Of a stretch of DNA of 64,000 nucleotides, positions 1 to 10,607 are shown one piece after another. The notes beneath the pieces are model-generated. The model worked only from the letters and a program-made list of their open reading frames with translations. It had not been told where the DNA came from and searched no databases. Position numbers and translations under genes: made by a program. This DNA is from Thermothelomyces thermophilus ATCC 42464 (lineage: Eukaryota > Ascomycota > Sordariomycetes > Sordariales > Chaetomiaceae): positions 3,472,001-3,536,000 of the forward strand of contig NC_016476.1 of NCBI RefSeq assembly GCF_000226095.1. The letters run 5' to 3'. Within the stretch, counting starts at the first letter, position 1, and each line of letters begins with the position of its first letter.

Positions 1-1359
1 GATCAAGGTCAGCAGATTCAGGAACGGTTTTCCGCCCTTGCGGTAGTTGATCAGGCTCTGCTGTATCTCCTTGCCCTCGGTCACGGCGTTCTTCAGTTTG
101 AGGACGGCATCGTTCGCCACGAACTCGCGCCGCGAGCCAGCCTCCACCTCTCCATCCGGGCTCTGCAGAAAACGGCAGTTCTTGCCGATGATCTCGTGGC
201 GGTTATACCCGGTAAGATTCTGGAAATTGTCCGAAACATAGATGATGGGGCAGTCGTTGAGCGTCACGTCGGTCACGAGGAAGGCGCACGATAGGTCGAC
301 GGCACCAATCTCCACCGTGGGATTCTTCCTTGTCGCGACGTAGAACAGGGCCCGGAGCATGTCGAATCCGCTCTTGGAATAGACGTCCTTTTTGGGGTTG
401 CGCGCCCCGAGACCGGGAGGGAGAGGTGGGCCCGTGGCGGTAGGCGCAGCCGGGGCCGGGGTCGCCGAGGCGGCGACGCTGGATCGACAGGCGCTAGACT
501 GGGACATGGTCCGAGAAGCCTCTGGTGCCGGTGATTGGAACGCTGTAGAGGAGGCGGACGCCTCGCGCCGTTCCGTGGGCGCTATGTTCGCTTGGAACTG
601 GCCCATGGTCTGATCTGACATGATCATGCTGTTGGAGGTCTCCCGAGGAACGGCAGAGGAGGCGTCAAAAGCCTCACCGGTTCCCATCATGCCGCCGCCT
701 CTCCCGGCTCCGTATCCAGCCATCTGGTTCACACCGGCTGCGCTCATTGCCGTGCCGTCGACACCCATGCCCATGGGAAGGTCTTGGTTGACAGCGTCTA
801 GCGACGCGGACGGATACTGAGCGTTGAGATCGGGTGAGTTGAAGATGCCCATTGCAGCGGCATCCGCACCCATCGAATCCATGTTTAGGTTCGTGAATGC
901 GTCCATGCTGAGCGTGGTTGGGGCCAGCGCATCAAATCCCGGTTGACCCGGCACTCCCATGAGGGCCTGCTGTGAAAACTGCCCGGATGTGCCTGACAAG
1001 TCGGTGCTGTTGGGGAGGCCAAGGGGAAACCCCTGCATGGCGTCACCGGCGTTGCTAAAGCCCATCATCGACATGTGATGGCCGACTTCCCGAGCCGTCA
1101 GCGAGCCCGAGAACGGCTGGGCGACACTCGGTCTCCGCTGGAACCTGCGGTCATTCTGGCTGAAGATGTCATCGAGCGATTCGCCGGTCAGCGCCATGCC
1201 TTCCACGGTCGACATAGGGCTCGTGTGGGCCACCCCTCCCATACTTCCCGTGTTGGCCGCCCCATGGCTCTGGCCTTGTTGCCCGTTCCGCTGCATCGCC
1301 AGCCGCTGCTGGGCCTCTTCCTCGGATGACAGCGGAGAGGTGTAGAAATCGTTGTTCAT
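1..1359 (-). CDS. wc-1: White Collar-1 blue-light receptor/GATA transcription factor, N-terminal 453 residues (partial)
   Basis: This is the photoreceptor subunit of the White Collar complex, a nuclear zinc-finger transcription factor that drives light responses and the circadian clock in Neurospora. It reads as one open frame from ATG at 1359-1357 (MNNDFYTSPLSSEEE) to the window edge, so the rest of LOV, both further PAS domains and the GATA finger lie outside. Residues 1 to about 350 are low-complexity (Met, Ser, Gly, Ala, Pro). The LOV domain follows, with the flavin-binding motif GKNCRFLQ and its photoactive Cys at residue 395 (codon 177-175), then QSLINYRKGGKPF. The start resembles Neurospora WC-1 (MNNNYYGSPLS, from memory), but the long polyglutamine of that protein is missing. 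No intron is seen in this part. Identification is very secure. Confidence 0.95.
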   Translation of the reverse strand, partial: MNNDFYTSPLSSEEEAQQRLAMQRNGQQGQSHGAANTGSMGGVAHTSPMSTVEGMALTGESLDDIFSQNDRRFQRRPSVAQPFSGSLTAREVGHHMSMMGFSNAGDAMQGFPLGLPNSTDLSGTSGQFSQQALMGVPGQPGFDALAPTTLSMDAFTNLNMDSMGADAAAMGIFNSPDLNAQYPSASLDAVNQDLPMGMGVDGTAMSAAGVNQMAGYGAGRGGGMMGTGEAFDASSAVPRETSNSMIMSDQTMGQFQANIAPTERREASASSTAFQSPAPEASRTMSQSSACRSSVAASATPAPAAPTATGPPLPPGLGARNPKKDVYSKSGFDMLRALFYVATRKNPTVEIGAVDLSCAFLVTDVTLNDCPIIYVSDNFQNLTGYNRHEIIGKNCRFLQSPDGEVEAGSRREFVANDAVLKLKNAVTEGKEIQQSLINYRKGGKPFLNLLTLI

Positions 1360-1561
1360 TCTGATGGCATCGGCCGTCTTTCCGCTCGAGCAGTGATGAT
1401 GGGCGATACAGAAGGGAGGGGAGACCTTAGGCCGCCGTCATTGTGTTACTAGGTAAGTGGGCTCGATGTTGTGGAATTTTTGGCCCGAGATGGCTCGTCT
1501 CAGCGGGCCATGGAAGGGCGAAGGCTCGGGTCAGCAGATGGAAAACTGCCGTGGGCGCGGC

Positions 1562-1593
1562 GATAGATCAGTGACCTGGGGTAATCGAGGATC
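1562..1593 (-). promoter_or_regulatory. Candidate light-response element upstream of wc-1
   Basis: On the minus strand this interval contains GATCCTCGATT (1593-1583) and, 13 bases further, GATCTATC. The first is close to the GATNC-CGATN consensus recalled for White Collar binding sites at light-induced Neurospora promoters, although the two N positions differ here (C and T). It lies about 230 bp upstream of the wc-1 ATG. Function is inferred from motif and position only. Confidence 0.35.
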
Positions 1594-1862
1594 GGTATTC
1601 GCCCCAGGCAAACGCGGTTTCTCTGGTTGTGTGTGCGCGGGTCTTTCGCCCCGCCTCCCACAGCCCATCACTGTTAGTCTCCCTATTGGTCTAGGGCCAG
1701 TGGCCACGACAGAGAAATGGGGCGTTTGCGAACGGTTGGGCTACTGGCCCCCGGTGTGCTTCATACTCGGTACTGGGCGGCGGAGGAACTGGAGCTGACG
1801 GGGACGCATGGGGTGGTCGCACCACACATGCACTGAATCGGGTAGTGTCGTGTGCAATACGC

Positions 1863-1879
1863 ATGTATGTATGTATGTA
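1863..1879. repeat. ATGT tetranucleotide microsatellite
   Basis: About four tandem copies of ATGT lie in the wc-1 upstream region; a plain microsatellite with no assigned role. Confidence 0.8.
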
Positions 1880-2834
1880 ATCCGTACATACAATACATAG
1901 GGTGGGGGGGGACCGACATGCAAGGGGGAAAAGGTGGCCATCACACTCACCGAGTTTTTCTTGCTCTTGCTCCGTCTCGCAGCGGCCTCGCTTGCCTGGC
2001 TGCCGGGATGTCAGCGAAGGTCTGCTAGGGTTGGGTAGGAGCGGGGCTGTTTGGGGTCCCACGTTGTCGCGGCGGATGACAAGATCGCCGTGGCTTGTTT
2101 CCACGGCGTCACATCATTGGAATCGTCCAATTATCTGTCAATGTTTTCGCACGATCCGAGCTTCCGGTGCCGGACGAGGTGCAGATGGGAATTTCAAAAT
2201 CCCATCTTATGAAGCGGGATCGCCAGCTGACGGAATGGTGAAAGCGGAGGAGCCTCTGGGTACTGTACCTTGACGTAAAGTTCTCCACCCCACCTGCTAT
2301 CACCCGTGGGGCAACCGCTCTCTGAGTGGGCGTGTCTGGGCACAGATATTCATCCTTTTCCCCTGAATTGTTCGCTACAACGAATTCCAATCCCGAACTA
2401 AGTGAAAAAGGACGACGACCGGGCGCAAATGGGCCGCGCGCGAAGCTGCCGGGAAAGACGTAAAAACAAGGGGTATCTGCTTTTGTTAGACCGGGTGCCG
2501 TTCGGTTTCCGGGGACGAATCCCGAGAGAACTTTCGTTTTCATTCCCTCACACTGCAAACTACTAGACGTGGAAAGAGGCAATTCTTCTCGTTGAAATGG
2601 CGGCGTTGCTGGTGCTGCCACCCCCCCTCAGACACCTGTTGGTATTAACAATCCTTACATCGCATTAACCCTCGCTGCCCGGGCAGTCGTCGCGCAGCTC
2701 AACCCGGCTGCCAGCGACATCAACCACCGTCGCCAAGTATGCCCCCTTTGCTTCTGTCGGGCGGCCTTCCATATCCCAAGATTCATCGAGCCGGGCTGGA
2801 ACATACGCACGCATTGGCCTCCGCCATATCGTTC

Positions 2835-5800
2835 CTAGGCGAAGTGTGCCCGAATGACGTTCTGCGCCTCTGGCGTGAATTGTTGCAGCAGTGGTGTAAC
2901 GTCTGTGTTGGTACCTTCCAGCAGAAGCTTGGTTGCTGCAACAACTCGTGCAGCATTCTGTCCGGCGAGAGCCTCTGCCTCCAGAGCCTGGGCAACATAC
3001 ACAAATATCCGCGACGCCTGCGATGTGACTGCCGGATGTTGCCTAGAGACTGTCAGCAAAATCCAAAAAAAAAAAAAAAATTACAAAGGCGGGAGGCGAA
3101 ACTTACTTGCCGATAAGCTCCGCGAGGTAGAGGTATGCGTATGGCGCCGCTTCCTCATCATTTGTGATGGGCAGAGTGTTGAGCCACTCGGCGATGATCT
3201 GATCCTGCTGCGTGACGGCTGAAGCATTGAAATGGAGAATCTTGGCAATGGCGGCGCACGCATTCTCAGTTGCGTATACGTTGTCCTCGTTGCGCGCATC
3301 AGGAACACGCATGGCCTCAAACAGGAAGGGCACAGCTCCGCCGAGGAATGCCGACCATGCCTCGCCGCCGTGACGCGCCGCCACGCCAATGCCGTATGCT
3401 GCCGCCTGGCGGATGGCAGGCGACGGGTCCTGGCAGCCTTGCAGTAGCGGCTGGGTGATGTAGTTTGCATATTGACTGCTCTGAGGGCCGCAGTACTCCA
3501 AGACATCATCCATGATGCACAGTCCCCATTGCCGCTGCGTCGGATCGCTCGACTTGAGGAAGCCCTGGTAAGTGGGAAGCAGGTGCTCCCAGTGGCGCAG
3601 GAAGTTGACTCCGTGATACTTGAACACGCAGTGGAACGCCTTGTTCATGTCGGAGAGCAGTGTCTGGTCATCCTCGATGGCCAGAAGTAGCTCTTCCTGT
3701 TCGTCTTCGGCATCCTCGGCAGGCACGCCGCGGCGCTCCTCTTCGCGCTGTGCAACACGATCTTTGTAGTCCTCTAGCGTCGAGTTGACACCCTCAATGA
3801 ATCGGGCGAGATGCTGATCGGTCAGGCAGGGGCGACCGATGACCTCGACTGACTCATAAAAGCACTGGTACATCTCTGCGAGTGTGTCAACTGCTGGTTC
3901 GGCCGTGAGAACTTCGAGAAGCTTGTCGACCGTCTTGCTCCAGAGAGCCGCGAGCTGCTCAGATTGGGGTCCGTACGCCTTCTTGACGCAGCTGAGCAGC
4001 TGAGGAACAAGCTTGGCGGACACGAATCGCACGGGATCATGAAAGAAGAAAGCAAGCCCGGGCAAGGCAATCTTCTCCATGATTTCGTCCGCATGGGGAG
4101 CAAACTCTTCCTCAAGCACCTGAGCGTAGACTACCAGGAGCTCGATAGCCATGTGCTTGTCATCCATCGAGCTGGTCTTGATGCCGATGGTCTTACCCCG
4201 GAGTGGCACCAGCTCCCAACCGTCCTCTTGCTGGAACTTCTCGATCTGCTCTTCGTCGTCGAGAAGCTGAATGTCGGCCTTGGCACTCGCCAGTTCGAGA
4301 AGCGGCGGCATGACTTTCGGAAGATAGGGGAGGAAAGCCTTGCCCATGACACGGCACATTCTGCCCCAGCAGTGCATCAGGTACTGAGCCTGCGGGTCAT
4401 CAGGATCTTGGACAGAGTCCTGGATGCTCCCCAGCAACTGGACAAGCATCGCGGCGTCGCCGCCCAGCCGCTGAGCTCCCACCGCGAGCGCGATCAGTGT
4501 CGCGCATTCCATCGCCTTCGCCCGCAGCAGTCGATACTCCTTATCGTTCTCGCGACGAAGGACACCCACTAGAATGGGCATCAAGGTATCATAGTACCGG
4601 GAGAACGCCTGCTCGGCGGCATCGGCGATGGTGGCAATCGTGGACAAGGCTTGCTCTTGGACATATCGCTTCTCGTTTTGGAGGAGTTGGTAAAGTGCGG
4701 TCAGCAGCCCATCAAGATAAGGCTCCAGCACGCTCTTCTCAGCCTCCTCACAGAAGTTGACGAGAGCGGCGGCGGCGTGGGATTTGACCCTGGCCTCTGG
4801 AGAGTCAAGGACTGGTAAAATGGCCGAGAGAACGACATCGTAATACTCCTTTTGCATTACGGGAGCGAAGTCGGTGCTCATCTGACCCAGCGCATTGCAT
4901 CCCGCCCATCTGACACGTGGATGGGGGTCCTTCAGCGCAGGAACGACCAGCTCAAGAACCTGCTTCAGCTCGCCAATCATCTGGTCCCTGCAGCCCTCCG
5001 AGATAGCAGATATCGCCATGAGGGCAGCATGGCGATCCCTCCATGCAGGAGATGACAGCATGCGGGGAAGCCAGTTGAACGTTGGTTGCAAGACAACCAG
5101 GCCGCCGAGCTTGTTGGCGAGACGATCCATGCAATGCTCGCCAGCAACATGGTTTTGGTCGCTTTCCGGGTCGTCGAGGTCGTCTGCTGCAAGCCACTCA
5201 GCAGCGTCGTCATCGTCCTCGCCGAGATCGGTCATCAGGCTGAGGCATTGGGTAATCATGTCATTGGTATAGTTGGGATCCTTCTTGCACATCGACGGCG
5301 CATAATCGGCAAAAGTAGCCATAAGCTCCAGGGCATTTTGGCGGCAAAGGTCGCTAAGCTCCTTGTCCTGAATCACCGTTATGCAGAATCGGACCAAGAC
5401 GTTAAACGTCTGCTTAAACATTCGGGGCGCTCCCTCCGCGAGGTCGATAAGAGCAACGAGGGCCTTGCTGAGATCCTCCGAGTCTTGGGAGTCCTTGATA
5501 GGAGGCAGGATGTTGAGAACTTCGGGAAGGAGAACGTGGTACTTGGCCTGGTTCTTCTTGGACAAGCTGCGGAAAAAGGCGGCAAAGGCCTCCATTGCAG
5601 CGAGGCGGACCTGTCTCGGAGTCAGCATCCACTGAGCGCCCACAACCCTCTTTCAGGTGGCAACCTACCGCTACCGACTCGTCTTCGAAGGCATGCGCGA
5701 ATGCTTGGGCTACGGCATCCTCGTGCTGCTTCTCAATGATGCCCGGTGTCGCGGTGAAGACGCGGAAGGCTGTCTCCCTCTTGCCCGCGTCCGGCGCCTG

Positions 5801-6368
5801 ACTGAGTTGGAAGAGAACCTGGAGCAGCTCTGGCCACGAATCATCTGCTACGAACGTCAATGTCTGGTCTCAAAGGGCCCAGCGCTAGCTGGCGACGCAC
5901 TGCTGTCATAATATTGCCTAGCGAGCTCGGCAACGGCATCGCTAATCTTGTTGCGGACGGTCTTATCGTTCTCCGCGATCAAGGTTTCCAGAAGCCTGCC
6001 GCGGATGACGGTGCCGTGTTCCTTGTCTAGAGAAATGAACATGTCGACATTGTCTGAGTTGCCAATCTTTCGCGTCTTGGAGGCTATGCGACGGAAAATG
6101 ACTGCCGCGAAGGATCGCATCTGGTGGACAAACGGGTCAGCCCCAAACGCATATCCGCTGGTCCACGCAGGGTTGAGCGACATACAGACGGGTCGGTTGA
6201 GGTGCCAATCTGCTCGGCCAGGCCCATCAACAGCCACTCCGGTCGCTGGCTCGTCCACTGGTTCTGAAGGACATCCTCGGCCTGCGACCGGATATTGTTA
6301 TCGGCCGACTGGAGCTGCTGAAGCAGCTGGGCCAGCTGGGCGTTGACCTCAGCCGGCAAGACTGACAT
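2835..6368 (-). CDS. kap121: Importin beta-3 / karyopherin Kap121 (Pse1)
   Basis: This is a nuclear import receptor that binds cargo and RanGTP and ferries proteins through nuclear pores. I place five exons: 6368-6186, 6120-5901, 5847-5669, 5610-3107 and 3042-2835. The introns are 65, 53, 58 and 64 nt with consensus sites; the last contains a 16-base A/T run. The product is 1097 residues, the usual family length. It begins MSVLPAEVNAQLAQLLQQLQ and contains HEAT-repeat signatures matching yeast Pse1, such as DDDDAAEW, LKDPHPRVRWAGCNALGQ and KRYVQEQALSTIA, with the acidic loop of this subfamily. The C-terminus is QNVIRAHFA. The Met at 5643 is not a start, because the frame upstream is joined by the intron at 5611-5668. 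It is divergent from sds23. Confidence 0.95.
3065..3080. repeat. A16 homopolymer in last kap121 intron
   Basis: Sixteen A on the plus strand (T on the coding strand) lie inside the 64-nt intron 3043-3106, just upstream of the branch site. It is probably length-polymorphic. Confidence 0.8.
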
Positions 6369-7973
6369 GTTAACCAGCGACTGGCGTCGAACGTATAAGT
6401 CGGATTGGGTTGAGATTTGATCGAGGCTTTTGGCTGCCGGGCGCGTCGTGAAACGAGGGGAAGCCGGAGGAAGGTTGTCTAGTTGGCACTGCCTTGGGAA
6501 CTGGTTTGTCCGCCCTTGCTACCCGAGCTTTTGGTAGGAACGGAGCTTCGGGCAGCAGCAGCGGCCGACGCGAGCGATGATTTCAAGAGATCACGTCGGT
6601 AGACCGCGGTAAGTCGTCGCGGAGCGCAAAGTTGGGGCTAAAAACGCGTCGTGTGCCTAAAGTCGCGAAGAGAAAAAAAAAATAATCCCGGCAGGCGGCG
6701 TGTTGAGAAAATGGGAACGTCGCAAGGAGGGGGGCTTTTCGGCGTGTGGAAGGAGGGGAGTGAAAATGGCCAATATTTTTCTGATTGGTCTGGATTCTTG
6801 GGTGGGGGAGGGGCAGGTCTGCGCATACAGTGCGCTTGGTCGCGCATTTGCACCGGGCTCGGAGGAAAATGTCAACGTGCTTTCAGAGCCGCAAACTGTG
6901 GTTTCTGACGTGATGGCCACAGGCATAAACCAGACGTGTACTGCTCGTTCTGTGTTTGCACGACCCAAGTCATGCTCGTATGGCCACGAGAGGAGATGTT
7001 TTGAACGTTGCCTGATTTGCAGACACCCCTTGTAAAGGTGCTTACACCTCGACGAGGAAAAGACATGTAACATATAATGTCAACGCCGCAGCCATTTGCT
7101 GCTAATTTTTAATTATTATTTTATTTTTTAAACATTCAAGTCGTTTGACACGAAGCAGCGGAACACTGGGCGACATTTCTGGATGACTGACTTTGTAATG
7201 GCCTGTTCAAGAACATCGGTCGCGCTTTGACCATTAACAAGGTGAGGACAGACCGGCGTACCAACCGAATGTTTGCACGCATGCAGCACATGTCCCGTAA
7301 CTATCTGGATGTTCGCCATAAACTTTCGATAGCGTTTTGGTCTGGTTGTTCTTTCACCAAGGATGTCCCCGTAATGGCTTCACTGTGTAAATCTAGGCTC
7401 ATGTGGATGGGAACAGGATGTTGACTAAGTGCAAGAAAAGAGGAAAGTGGGGTGGAAGGATCCCCGTCAATCATGCCCAGTACCCCAGACCTGGGCCTTG
7501 TTATTATTATGATGTCTTGAAGAGATAGAACATGAAGTGATCTGGGGTTGAAAGCGTGCTGGGACTACAGATGCGGTTCTGTCGCCCCGATACCTAGCAA
7601 ATTATCGTTTCGGGCTTGGGACTTCAGCGTCGCGTTGCATGGCGGATCCAGTCTGCGCCTATCTGCGAGAGCTCATGCGAGGTCGCGAAACGCCGCGCAT
7701 ACGCAGTAGATGATCTGAAACCCCGCATCGCTGAGAGCTCCGTCATTGCTCATCCTTGTCGCCTTGTCCGGAACATTCCCCGGTGTCTTCGAGGCCTCCG
7801 GTTTCTTTGCCCGGGACAATCTATCGCAAAGGTTCAAATTAGCGTTCAATCGTTATCTAGACTCTTGTTCCGAAAGGATCGTTGAAGATCAGCAAGTCCC
7901 CATCCCGGCAGCTGCGCAGCAGGGAAGAAAGAGCAATCGAGACGGCCTCTGCTCTGAAGCAGGCAGCTTTGCC
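6369..7973. other. Shared upstream region of kap121 and sds23, no gene
   Basis: This is 1.6 kb between divergent starts. The kap121-proximal part is GC-rich. An A/T-only patch lies near 7107-7134. The sds23 reading frame stays open upstream to 7746, but that stretch does not read like the family N-terminus, so I leave it in the leader. No RNA gene is seen. Confidence 0.55.
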
Positions 7974-9652
7974 ATGGACACCGACTCCCCCGCCAAAAGC
8001 GCGGAGAATGCGGCGAGCTCCTCAGCTAGCTCGCTGGGTGCGACGGCCGGGTCGTCGATGGAGAGGAACAATTCCCAATCGGGCATTCACAAGCCGAGCC
8101 ATGTCGCTGCGCATCGACAGAGCTTCGCTGAGAACCAGCGGTATCCCCCGCCGTCTCCTCGGAACCATCGCCACCCGTCTTTGACACAGCAGGCGCTGCT
8201 GGAGATCATGAACCACCCCTCGTCCAACAGACACCCGAACCCGCGCTACGCCGGAAGAGACTGGCGGGATATTACTGTTGGGGAGCTCGCAGCGCCCGAA
8301 GATGTGAGGTGGGCGGAGCTGGACCTCAGCGTCCAGGATGCTACCATGGTATGCAACATCGTCAACTTGCCATCTGATGCTGGGCGGGAAGCTGAGAGAC
8401 TTGGGATGATTAGCTGCTTCTCAAGCAAAACCCGACCAACGTCGTTCTCGTGCGCGAGACACCAGATAGCCGAACAGCCGTCACCACCTTTGATTACAGC
8501 GATCTGAACGCCTACCTGCTGGTAGTCGTGGGCCTCGCGGATCCGGGTGAGGAACACGTCGCCTTGTATGAAATGATCGCGAGGAAGGCTCAGGCGCAGG
8601 AAGACATTCCGCTGCGGGATATACAGTCCCTTTGCCGGAAGGAGGAGTTGGTGACCCTGTCAGCCGACGAGTACCTGGACAAGGCCATGGAGGCGTTCGG
8701 GAGCGGGATTCACCGAATCCTGATTGCCAATCAGGCTGGCGAAGTGATTGGCGTTCTTAGCCAGCTGCGCCTCGTCGAATTCTTCTGGAACGAGGCCGTC
8801 AACTTCCCTGCGATCGAGCGATTGTATGCGTGTCTCCTGCGGGACCTTCAGATTGGCACGCACCAGACCATTGCCATCAAGTGAGCAGACCGAGCGTTGT
8901 CGAACGACGGCCCGGGACTTGTGTGCGCTGACAATTCGACCAGCCTCGACCGCCCCCTGACCGACGCCCTCTTGTTGATGCACAACGAGGGGCTAACATC
9001 GGTGGCAGTCGTCGACCAGGGCCTCAATGTCGTCGGCAACATATCAGCTGTCGATGTCAGGCACCTCACAAACGCCGCGAGCCTGCCGCTCCTCAAGAGC
9101 TCATGCATGAATTTCATCAGCGTGATTCTTTCGGAGCGCGGCATGGAGCACGGCCGCGACTCGTTCCCCGTCTTCCACGTGAACCCTTATTCAACCCTCG
9201 GGCACACGGTCGCCAAGCTCGTCGCCACCAAATCCCACCGCATGTGGGTGGTCGAGTCTGCCTCGCCCTCCCCGAGCGCGCCGGCGACGCCCCTGCTTCA
9301 ACCGAGCCACCCGGCCGGAACCCAGCCTCCATCAACAGTCAGCGTAGGCAGCCCTCCTCCGCCAGCCAGCGTAATCGTCCCTCCGCCGGCCAATGTGACC
9401 GCGCCGCAGTCACCGCAGCCAAATCAGACGTTCACGACGACGGTCATACCATCAGGCTTGCCCGGCGCACACCTGTCAGGTCGCCTGACGGGCGTCGTGT
9501 CCTTGACAGATATTCTGAATCTGTTTGCCAAGACTAGCGGTCTTCGCCCTTCTGACCCTGCAGAGCAGCGGGCCCGGAGGCGCCGGAGCTCGAGCTCTTC
9601 GGTGCGGCCGAGCCTGGATAGTTCGAGAGCTAGCCTGGATTTCAGGAGGTGA
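7974..9652 (+). CDS. sds23: Sds23/Moc1-type CBS-domain protein, regulator of PP2A/APC pathway
   Basis: Sds23 proteins have CBS repeats like the AMPK gamma subunit; in yeasts they inhibit PP2A-type phosphatases and affect APC/C, separation and stress responses. Exons are 7974-8348, 8414-8880 and 8944-9652 (introns 65 and 63 nt), giving 516 residues. The Ser-rich N-terminus leads to [19 protein letters not shown] and [17 protein letters not shown], both typical of Sds23. CBS segments follow, with [50 protein letters not shown] and [14 protein letters not shown]; a Pro-rich insert splits the last CBS repeat. The tail is Ser/Arg-rich. I chose ATG 7974 (GCCATGG context), although the frame is open further up. 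The stop TGA overlaps a good donor (GGAG/GTGAGT), so a longer spliced tail cannot be excluded. Confidence 0.92.
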
Positions 9653-9661
9653 GTATGTGCT

Positions 9662-9676
9662 GGGGGGGGGGGGGGG
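9662..9676. repeat. G15 homopolymer
   Basis: Fifteen consecutive G lie directly after the sds23 stop codon. The length may be a sequencing estimate; it is a likely assembly-sensitive tract. Confidence 0.8.
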
Positions 9677-10209
9677 ATGCCTGGAGGGTGGAGTTTGGCG
9701 GCGACCCGGAAGACTGAGCTCGCCTCTCTCAACCAAGCATGACATCCGACAGTTGGGAGTTATCGGTAGTGCTGTTCAGGCTGAGGATGACAACACACGC
9801 ACCCAGGTGCGGGGCAAGTTTATTCAGGTGGACAACCGGGAAACATCTCTAGATTCATGGAATCATGGGTATCTCTGCTGGGTATACCGAGGATCCATGC
9901 GGACAGAATCGCAAAGTGGCACTACCTAAAAAGACCACCGTATGTCGCGCAAGGGAAAAGAATCCTGCCAGGCTTACACCCAACACGAGGGATTAATGCC
10001 TCCCCGGATGAGGCCCTCGCGAGGCAGAAGCTGTCTATCATAGTTGTTGTAAACCGTAGCGTAAGACTCAACTGCTTGGTGCTTATAACCGCGGGGCTGG
10101 TCCTCGATGTCAATGTTTAGATCTCATCAAGCCAGCCAGAGAGGACGCCTTGATAGACAGGTCTCTTAGGTAGGCATTGAGTGTTGTCCACGGTAATCCT
10201 CTCCCCGAA

Positions 10210-10222
10210 CCCCCCCCCCCCC
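10210..10222. repeat. C13 homopolymer
   Basis: Thirteen consecutive C lie in the 3' intergenic region between sds23 and inp1. Confidence 0.75.
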
Positions 10223-10607
10223 AACCCCGACCCATCTAAACGTCACGCAAAGTTTGTCCATTACCTTGTAGTTTGTATCGCATACATGTGTATTCCATTC
10301 CATACCGCGCCCAACATGCCTCGGTCAACAACCGGAAAAGGAGGTTTCATGCGTCTCCCCATCTCTCATGTTCCCCCGTAGATACATACATACATAAATA
10401 CCATTACTTCGAACTCCAGTAATTATCATACAGTCATGAAATACAACTCGCTCTCCTTCCCCCAGCCGTGAGAGACATTATTCGTAAGAAACCAGCTATC
10501 AACGCGAACGCCGATGTCCCGATTAGGATGAGAACGCGTCTGCCAAAGTACTGGCGGGAACAGCAGATGGTGCGGCCGAGAAGCGCGTGACCAAGGGGCG
10601 CAGAGTA

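Larger units (their letters stand above)
1360..2834. other. Upstream region of wc-1, no gene
   Basis: About 1.5 kb lies between the wc-1 start and the kap121 stop, both on the minus strand, so it should hold the wc-1 promoter and leader and the kap121 3' UTR. A cluster of GATC/CGAT motifs is at 1562-1593. An ATGT tetranucleotide run is at 1863-1879. The open frames here have no recognisable protein features. Confidence 0.6.
9653..10607. other. Convergent 3' region of sds23 and inp1, no gene
   Basis: It holds the 3' UTRs of two converging genes, a G15 run (9662-9676), a C13 run (10210-10222) and a short TACA repeat near 10382-10396. No coding frame with protein features is seen. Confidence 0.6.

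Noticed and set aside
2109-2621. 170-codon open frame on the minus strand in the wc-1 upstream region
   Set aside because: It lies where a long leader is expected, has no domain-like sequence, and no splice sites extend it; most likely chance.
5414-5860. Apparent 148-codon frame inside kap121 read as its own gene
   Set aside because: Its first part is the third kap121 exon; after the donor at 5668 it reads through the intron into the wrong frame.
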